Source: an uncultured Lachnospiraceae bacterium
Lineage (GTDB): Bacteria > Bacillota > Clostridia > Lachnospirales > Lachnospiraceae
Assembly: GCA_905233695.1 (NCBI GenBank)
Contig: CAJODN010000007.1
Coordinates: 1-64,000 of the forward strand
DNA: 64,000 nt
Reading direction: 5' to 3'
The notes under the pieces are model-generated. The model was not told the origin of the DNA, did no database searches, and was given only the letters and a program-made list of their open reading frames with translations. Both the position numbers and the translations under genes were made by a program. Positions 57,558 to 64,000 of this stretch are shown here, one piece after another; position 1 is the first letter of the stretch, and every line of letters starts with the position of its first letter.

Positions 57558-60014
57558 ATTATATACAAGAGACTTATTTCGGCTCTTGCTCTTATAATGT
57601 TACTCGGATGCATTTTTATAAGTTATGACACCTTTGCGAAATATGTGATTCTTGCTGTGGGTATTGCATTTTCCGTAAGGTTAATAATATATGAAGTCAA
57701 TAACAGGCTTAAGATTATATTTATTTTGCTTAGCCTACTTTGCGTCATAGGAAGCTTTGCTCTCGGATGTATTAGATATATGAGCTTCCAAGAGGACAGA
57801 GATTACTTTGACAGAATAGAAGAGGATGGAAATGTAACATTTCAAGGGCAGTTAGCCAAGAAAGAGAAAAAAACAGCTTCTTATTATCTGTATTTTGATC
57901 ATATTTCAATTGATGGCTACGATCTAAACAGTAGCGAAACTATTATCTTACAGTCAGATTCTGACGAATTACCTCTTAATACGTGCGCTTATGTTAGCGG
58001 AGAGAAATTAAAATGGAATATAGCGAGAAACGAGGGGAATTATGATGAGAAGGATTATTATAATTCTATCGGTACGTTATGCAAGGTTAAGGGAAATGTG
58101 GATTCATACAGCGAAGATTATTTCCCTTTGCAGGAAATGTTGTATTGGTTCAGAAACGATATAAAAGAAGTGTACTCGGCTAATCTTCCGGGAGAAGAAA
58201 GCGGCATTATGTCTGCTATGAGTCTTGCGGATAAGTCGGAACTTGATACAGAGGTCAAGGATTTATTCAAGTTATCGGGACTTGCCCATATCCTTGCTAT
58301 ATCGGGGCTTCATATATCAATAGTGGGGATGAGCATATATAAACTCTTTCGTAAATTCGGTCTTGGGTTTATCATTCCCGGAGTCATATCGTCTGTCCTT
58401 GTTGTGTTATACGGTATGCTTTGTGACGGTGGAACCTCGGCAATTAGAGCAATCGGAATGTTCTTAATAATGATCTTAGCGGATATCTTGGGGCAGGGCT
58501 ACGATTCCCTTACTGCTTTGGGAGTGCTTTTGATATATATAATATTAGTATATCCATATTCCGTCTATTCTGCGGGGTTTATATTCTCCTTCGGTGCGGT
58601 ATGCGGAATAACTGTAGTGGTGAATCCCTTAGTATCTGTATATGATAAGTATATAAGGCTTCGTTTTTTAGAGCGGAATAGGAAAGGATCGTTCAGGATA
58701 AGTCTGAAGGAAAGACTTGTAAAAGCCTTAATCGGCGGGCTACTTATTCAGGTTGTTACGCTTCCCATAGTTTGTTACTACTACTTTGAAATACCGACTT
58801 ATGTGGTATTCTTAAATATAATTGTTATTCCTGTTATGGGAGTGCTTCTCGGGTCGGCTCTCTCGGGAGGAGTAGTCGGAGTGATAGCAGGTATTCTTTT
58901 GGGAGTAGCAGTTCTTGGCAATGTATTCTCGTTTATAAGCGAAATGCTTCTTTATGTAAGCCATTTTATAATATATGCATATGAATTCTTAGCGTATAAC
59001 AGTCTCAGACTGCCATTTTCAAGGATAATAACAGGACGACCGGGTATTGTCGAGATAATAGTGTATTACGCGGTGGTTCTTGCTGCCACAAGATATCTGG
59101 TATATAAGGCGAAGTATATTGACAGGTTCGAGAAAGAAGACCATATCTCATACAGAAAGAGGTTGGCCGGATGCATTATCGGCGGAGCTTTAATGGTGTG
59201 CCTTATTCTCAATAATGACAATCGCCTTGACTTCGAGATGGACGTACTCGATGTGGGGCAGGGTGACGGAATATATCTTGGCGGAAGCGGTATTAATTAT
59301 TTCTTCGACGGTGGAAGTTCTGATGTCAAGAATGTGGGAACATACCGAATACTTCCGTTCTTAAAGTATAAAGGAATCAGAAGTATCGAGTATTGGTTTG
59401 TATCCCACGTGGACAGTGACCATATGAGTGGGCTTCTTGAAGCACTTGATAAGGGATATAAGATTGAGAATATTGTGGTCGACAGGTTTATGCTGGATGA
59501 GAATAATTATAAGGAGATAGAAGCGAAAGCTAAGGAGGTCGGAACTGACATCATTGTTATGAAGGAAGGAGATGTGTTGTCTCTGGATAATCTTACCATA
59601 ACATCCATATTCGCGGGAGATGAGAGTATAGACGATATCAACGGTAATTCGCTGGTTCTTCTTGGGGAGTATGATGGTGGTGATTCTACCACAAGATTCT
59701 TGATGGGCGGAGATATGACTACTGCCTCTGAGAAATGTGTGCTCTCTAAGTCAGAATATGATATATCTAATCTGGATATATTGAAAATATCTCATCACGG
59801 GTCAAAAACAAGCTCGAGCAAAGAATTCATAAGTGCCCTAAGTCCCGATATAGCAATAATCTCGGCGGGTGTCAATAATAGATACGGTCATCCACATGGC
59901 GTCACTTTAGATACGTTAGAAGATGCAGGATGTGATATCTACAGAACAGATCAAGGAGGTAGGGTGCTTGTGGATATGGAGAGTAAGAAGGTGTCGACTC
60001 TTATAAAACAATAA
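57558..60014 (+). CDS. comEC: ComEC/Rec2 DNA internalisation protein; start codon uncertain (ATT 57558 or ATA 57561; ORF track uses ATG 57597)
   Basis: LAHILAISGLHISIVGM, DVLDVGQGDGIYL, SHVDSDHMSGL, LKISHHGSKTSSS; RBS AGAAGGTGAT at 57548-57557. Confidence 0.88.
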   Translation: MIYKRLISALALIMLLGCIFISYDTFAKYVILAVGIAFSVRLIIYEVNNRLKIIFILLSLLCVIGSFALGCIRYMSFQEDRDYFDRIEEDGNVTFQGQLAKKEKKTASYYLYFDHISIDGYDLNSSETIILQSDSDELPLNTCAYVSGEKLKWNIARNEGNYDEKDYYNSIGTLCKVKGNVDSYSEDYFPLQEMLYWFRNDIKEVYSANLPGEESGIMSAMSLADKSELDTEVKDLFKLSGLAHILAISGLHISIVGMSIYKLFRKFGLGFIIPGVISSVLVVLYGMLCDGGTSAIRAIGMFLIMILADILGQGYDSLTALGVLLIYIILVYPYSVYSAGFIFSFGAVCGITVVVNPLVSVYDKYIRLRFLERNRKGSFRISLKERLVKALIGGLLIQVVTLPIVCYYYFEIPTYVVFLNIIVIPVMGVLLGSALSGGVVGVIAGILLGVAVLGNVFSFISEMLLYVSHFIIYAYEFLAYNSLRLPFSRIITGRPGIVEIIVYYAVVLAATRYLVYKAKYIDRFEKEDHISYRKRLAGCIIGGALMVCLILNNDNRLDFEMDVLDVGQGDGIYLGGSGINYFFDGGSSDVKNVGTYRILPFLKYKGIRSIEYWFVSHVDSDHMSGLLEALDKGYKIENIVVDRFMLDENNYKEIEAKAKEVGTDIIVMKEGDVLSLDNLTITSIFAGDESIDDINGNSLVLLGEYDGGDSTTRFLMGGDMTTASEKCVLSKSEYDISNLDILKISHHGSKTSSSKEFISALSPDIAIISAGVNNRYGHPHGVTLDTLEDAGCDIYRTDQGGRVLVDMESKKVSTLIKQ

Positions 60015-60082
60015 AAAAGGTTCTTTTGATAAGAAAAAACCTTGACAGTTCTTAACATTTCCTATAAAATATACAAGGTTTT

Positions 60083-60115
60083 GTCTATGGACTGTCCGTG
60101 TCCGGCTCCGTAGAC
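60083..60115 (+). promoter_or_regulatory. Structured rpsT leader hairpin
   Basis: GTCTATGGA (60083-60091) / TCCGTAGAC (60107-60115), between promoter TTGACA-17-TAAAAT and rpsT. Confidence 0.5.
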
Positions 60116-60144
60116 TGTAAAGATTATAATAGGAGGTGTGTAGA

Positions 60145-60408
60145 TTGGCTAACATTAAATCTGCGAAGAAGAGAGTATTAGTATCACAGACTAAGGCTGA
60201 TAGAAATAAAGCAATCAGATCTAAGGTTAAGACTTGTATCAAGAAAGTCGAGACAGCTGTAGAAGCCGGCGATAAGAATGCGGCTAACGAAGCATTATCT
60301 GTTGCTATTTCCGAGATTAACAAGGCTGCCAGCAAGGGTGTATATCACAAGAACAATGCTGCCAGAAAAGTATCTCGTTTAACACAAGCTGTTAATAAGA
60401 TTGCCTAG
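60145..60408 (+). CDS. rpsT: 30S ribosomal protein S20 (TTG start)
   Basis: (M)ANIKSAKKRVLVSQTKADRNKAIRSKVKT; AGGAGGTG positioned for TTG 60145. Confidence 0.96.
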   Translation: MANIKSAKKRVLVSQTKADRNKAIRSKVKTCIKKVETAVEAGDKNAANEALSVAISEINKAASKGVYHKNNAARKVSRLTQAVNKIA

Positions 60409-60432
60409 TTTATAAATAGAATTATATTATAG

Positions 60433-60466
60433 CCCGCTAACTACCGTCATGGTTAGTGGGTTTTTT
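60433..60466 (+). terminator. Intrinsic terminator after rpsT
   Basis: CCCGCTAACTA-CCGTCA-TGGTTAGTGGG-TTTTTT. Confidence 0.92.
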
Positions 60467-60564
60467 AGTGATATTTATAACTTGTATAAAATGCCCATTA
60501 TTGTTATAATATATGGGAGTATGATGAATTTGGTGGTATCGTCTTATTTGACAAGGAGATAGGT

Positions 60565-60981
60565 ATGGCTAAGAAAAAATATGGCAATAAGAGTATAATG
60601 GAGCATAAGGAAGCGACCAAGAAGGAGATTGCTGTTGCTAAGGTTGAAGAGAGAATGCAGCGGAGAAGCTACTTCCCTCATATTAACGGACTTCTTCAGG
60701 TGTTCTATATTGTGGCTCTCGTGGCTATTATAATAGTTAATTACGTTTATCTTGATGTGCCGATTGTACCGCTTTGTACGATGGTAGTACTTGAGGCTGT
60801 GCTCGGCGTGTTGCTTTGCCGTATTGCCGCTATTAAGCTTTGGTGGATACAGCTCATCATTATAGGTATTCAGATTTTTTTGGGATATGCATTTGACAGA
60901 CTCGGATTCATGATATTCATGTCGCTTGTATACGCATTTACACTCGTTGTTATGTGGGTAAGAAGAAGAACACTGAAATAA
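60565..60981 (+). CDS. Uncharacterised membrane protein
   Basis: RBS AAGGAG, charged N-terminus, 4 TM-like segments. Confidence 0.8.
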   Translation: MAKKKYGNKSIMEHKEATKKEIAVAKVEERMQRRSYFPHINGLLQVFYIVALVAIIIVNYVYLDVPIVPLCTMVVLEAVLGVLLCRIAAIKLWWIQLIIIGIQIFLGYAFDRLGFMIFMSLVYAFTLVVMWVRRRTLK

Positions 60982-60983
60982 CC

Positions 60984-61610
60984 ATGAGTAAGAATTATCA
61001 GCTCGAGCTTGACAATATAATTATGAACTTAGACGACAGCTGTGTGCCAACTTTGTTGCTACACAGCTGTTGTGCACCTTGCAGTAGTTATGTCTTAGAA
61101 TATCTCTCTAAGCATTTCGAGATTTCCGTGTATTACTATAATCCCAACATTTATCCGCCTGAGGAATTTAGATTTAGATGTAAGGAGCAGGAGCGATTTA
61201 TCGAAGAGTTCACATTGAATAATCCTGCCGTCAACTCCATACATTTCCTAGAGGGAGAGTATGAAGATGATAAGTTCTATGAGGTCTCTCGGGGCCTTGA
61301 AAATGAACCTGAGAGAGGGAAGAGATGTACAGAATGCTTTAAGCTTCGGCTAGGCGAGAGTGCAAGGGTTGCAAGTGAAAAAGGATTTGACTACTTTACG
61401 ACTACACTTTCCATAAGTCCTCATAAGGACGCCGAACTCCTGAACACTTTAGGGGAAGAAATAGGGAAGAAATACGGAGTCAAGTATTTATATTCCGATT
61501 TCAAAAAGAAGGGCGGATTTCTCCGCTCAACGGAACTTAGCAAGGAATATGGAATGTACCGGCAGGATTACTGTGGGTGTGTGTATTCGTATAAAGAAAG
61601 GAAAAAATAA
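60984..61610 (+). CDS. queH: Epoxyqueuosine reductase QueH
   Basis: LLLHSCCAPCSSYVLEYL, YYYNPNIYPPEEF, RC.ECFKLRL, DYCGC. Confidence 0.92.
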   Translation: MSKNYQLELDNIIMNLDDSCVPTLLLHSCCAPCSSYVLEYLSKHFEISVYYYNPNIYPPEEFRFRCKEQERFIEEFTLNNPAVNSIHFLEGEYEDDKFYEVSRGLENEPERGKRCTECFKLRLGESARVASEKGFDYFTTTLSISPHKDAELLNTLGEEIGKKYGVKYLYSDFKKKGGFLRSTELSKEYGMYRQDYCGCVYSYKERKK

Positions 61611-61611
61611 A

Positions 61612-62991
61612 ATGGCACAATTATGGGGAGGAAGATTTCAAAAGCAAACTGACGACTTGGTGTACGAGTTCAATGCATCAATCACATTTGACAAGACATT
61701 CTTTAAGGAGGACTTACAGGGCTCTCGTGCTCACGTAAGGATGCTTTCTAAGCAAGGTATCATCACGAGTGATGATGAAAATGCGATTCTTAAAGGCCTC
61801 GATTCTATTGAAAAGGATGTGGATTCCGGAGCGTTAGAAATAACAACGGAGTACGAAGATATCCATTCCTTTGTGGAAGCTAATCTTATCGACAGAATAG
61901 GAGATCCGGGTAAGAAGCTTCATACGGGACGAAGCCGTAATGATCAGGTCGCTCTTGATATGAGACTCTATACGAGAAGTCAGGTAGAGTATACTAAGAG
62001 TCAACTTCTTGACTTACTTAATATAATTCTTCGTATTATGAAGGAGAATACAGATACGATTATGCCGGGCTTTACGCATCTGCAGAAGGCTCAGCCAATT
62101 ACTCTTGCCCACCATATGGGTGCTTATTTTGAAATGTTTAAAAGAGACGTACTTCGTCTCGATGATATAAGGGAACGAATGAACTATTGTCCACTTGGTT
62201 CCGGTGCTCTTGCGGGAACAACATATCCACTTGATAGGGAGTTTACTGCTAAGGAGCTTGGATTCTATGGTCCCTGCGATAATTCAATGGACGGTGTAAG
62301 TGACAGGGACTATTTGATTGAATATCTCTCGGCACTCTCTACAATTATGATGCATTTATCCAGATTCTCTGAGGAAGTAATAATATGGAATTCCAATGAG
62401 TACAGGTTCGTTGAGATTGATGACGGATTCTCTACGGGAAGTTCGATTATGCCGCAGAAGAAGAATCCTGACATAGCGGAGCTTGTACGTGGAAAGACGG
62501 GAAGAGTGTACGGTGCGCTTATGTCTCTTCTTACGACAATGAAGGGTATACCTCTTGCCTACAATAAGGACATGCAGGAGGATAAGGAGCTTGCGTTTGA
62601 CGCAATGAGAACAACTAACGGTTGCATTCAACTCTTCGCGGGAATGCTCGATACCATGTCGTTTAATAAGGATGTAATGTATGACAGCGCCAATAGGGGA
62701 TTTACCAATGCAACGGATGCCGCTGACTACCTTGTTAATCACGGTGTCCCCTTCCGCGACGCACACGGAATTATCGGACAGATTGTCCTATACTGTATTG
62801 ACAAAGGAATTGCCATTGACGATATGTCTTTAGATGAGCTTAAGAACATTTGCCCTGCCTTCGAAGAGGACATATACGACGCCATCTCTATGGAGACATG
62901 TGTCAATAAGAGGCTGACTCATGGAGCCTGCTCCAAGGAAGTGATGGAAGGTGTGATTGAGGAGTATAGTGAGTGGCTGAGAGAACTATAG
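61612..62991 (+). CDS. argH: Argininosuccinate lyase
   Basis: LWGGRF, HTGRSRNDQVALDMRLY, GSSIMPQKKNPDIAEL. Confidence 0.97.
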   Translation: MAQLWGGRFQKQTDDLVYEFNASITFDKTFFKEDLQGSRAHVRMLSKQGIITSDDENAILKGLDSIEKDVDSGALEITTEYEDIHSFVEANLIDRIGDPGKKLHTGRSRNDQVALDMRLYTRSQVEYTKSQLLDLLNIILRIMKENTDTIMPGFTHLQKAQPITLAHHMGAYFEMFKRDVLRLDDIRERMNYCPLGSGALAGTTYPLDREFTAKELGFYGPCDNSMDGVSDRDYLIEYLSALSTIMMHLSRFSEEVIIWNSNEYRFVEIDDGFSTGSSIMPQKKNPDIAELVRGKTGRVYGALMSLLTTMKGIPLAYNKDMQEDKELAFDAMRTTNGCIQLFAGMLDTMSFNKDVMYDSANRGFTNATDAADYLVNHGVPFRDAHGIIGQIVLYCIDKGIAIDDMSLDELKNICPAFEEDIYDAISMETCVNKRLTHGACSKEVMEGVIEEYSEWLREL

Positions 62992-63345
62992 CATCTCCTT
63001 AGCCTTATCAAGCATGACATACCATCTTTGAAGCGTATTTTCCAGGAAGAAATAGTGATATAGGTAGAATCCGACAAGTATGAGTGCGACAAGTGATAGA
63101 ATAAGAGGAAGTATTCCAAGTTCCGGGTGAATCAATGCCAGATACATGAGGAAGAATACAAGTATCGCTACTAAAAATGTCACTATTAGATGCACAAGTC
63201 TCTCGTGCTGTACAATCTTTATCTTTTCGCTATGTGTTTCGATGAGTTCTTCCGTAACTTCGTTGTTAGACAAAGCCGAAGCCATAATATCCTCGTGGCT
63301 TCGGCAATATTTTTTCATATTGATTCCAAATGTGTCTTTTTTCAT
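62986..63345 (-). CDS. Uncharacterised small membrane protein
   Basis: Two TM-like segments, RBS AGGAGATGACGG on the minus strand upstream of the start. Confidence 0.75.
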   Translation of the reverse strand: MKKDTFGINMKKYCRSHEDIMASALSNNEVTEELIETHSEKIKIVQHERLVHLIVTFLVAILVFFLMYLALIHPELGILPLILSLVALILVGFYLYHYFFLENTLQRWYVMLDKAKEML

Positions 63346-63459
63346 AAACCGTCATCTCCTGATAATTATAGGGTTATTATAGCATTATAATTGGTATAAT
63401 AAAAGAACTTAAGGGAGACCTATACATGATACGTATTATCGATGAGGAGGTACAGCCAA

Positions 63460-63546
63460 ATGACCCACGCTTACGATGAATGCTATCTTAAGGATGCAAG
63501 GAGAGTATTGGACCGGATGGACTATATCTTATTATCAATGGTTTAG
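63460..63546 (+). pseudogene. 28-aa frame MTHAYDECYLKDARRVLDRMDYILLSMV, possible truncated gene remnant
   Basis: RBS GAGGAGG upstream; looks like an N-terminal fragment of a small conserved protein that stops early. Confidence 0.4.
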
Positions 63547-63646
63547 GTCAATTGGTCTTCGCGACATCAATAATTGTGTTAAAATATCAACAGTTAATAA
63601 TATGTACGACAAATATCACGAGATGGATGTAAGATATGTATTATAA

Positions 63647-63675
63647 TTGACACAATCCTAATTATACGCTACAAT
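63647..63675 (+). promoter_or_regulatory. asd promoter
   Basis: TTGACA-17-TACAAT. Confidence 0.75.
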
Positions 63676-63734
63676 ACTTCGGTCGAATGAATATAAGAAA
63701 GATTACTAAGAACGAAAAAGAAAAGGAGTTAGCA

Positions 63735-64000
63735 ATGAGCGAGAGATTAAAAGTGGGAATACTTGGCGGCACGGGTATGGTAGGTCAGAGATTCATATCT
63801 CTTCTTGACAATCACCCCTGGTTCGAAGTTACAACAATTGCAGCATCTCAGAGATCTGCAGGTAAGACTTACGAAGAAGCGGTAGGCGGAAGATGGAAGA
63901 TGGATACCCCGATGCCGGAAGCCGTTAAGTCTATTATTGTTAAGAATGTTAACGAGGTTGAAAATGTGGCTGCAGACGTTGATTTCGTATTCTCTGCGGT
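63735..64000 (+). CDS. asd: Aspartate-semialdehyde dehydrogenase, 5' part (runs off window)
   Basis: [41 protein letters not shown]. Confidence 0.93.
   Translation, partial: MSERLKVGILGGTGMVGQRFISLLDNHPWFEVTTIAASQRSAGKTYEEAVGGRWKMDTPMPEAVKSIIVKNVNEVENVAADVDFVFSA

Overview
The window looks like a Lachnospiraceae-type Firmicutes chromosome segment; this is inferred from gene content and style, and no taxonomic search was possible. Most of it is densely packed core genome on the + strand: a partial tRNA-Pro; pyrB-pyrI-murE-priA-def-fmt-rsmB-rlmN-PP2C-pknB-rsgA-rpe-thiN; gpx; a CBS/DRTGG/DHH pyrophosphatase; malic enzyme; a TetR-GH2-GT-like-GPH transporter block; recA-recX-rny-nudix; aroE/aroD/aroK; addB-addA-PPIase; an H1-like Lys-rich protein; an HD-GYP protein; htpG; comEA-RR-HK-GerMN-comEC; rpsT; queH-argH; and the start of asd. 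The clearest accessory region is 33.1-40.4 kb, between aroK and addB. It holds a strong leader hairpin, a set of very short membrane proteins sharing an EY(G/T)xxIV motif in front of a TM helix (two of them missing from the supplied ORF track), a TadE-like/InlB-repeat protein, a DUF5648-like repeat protein and a 1236-aa surface protein. The other main candidates are: a membrane-anchored protein ending in a DnaA domain-IV-like DNA-binding domain (19.5-20.1 kb); an orphan GT-B-like protein in a glycoside operon; LexA boxes at recA and addBA; a perfect CIRCE at htpG; a possible ncRNA upstream of recA; a short repeat family (CAAAATGGGCGAGTCTC); and a comEC that appears to start at AUU/AUA. All homology statements come from recognising motifs by eye; no database search was run.
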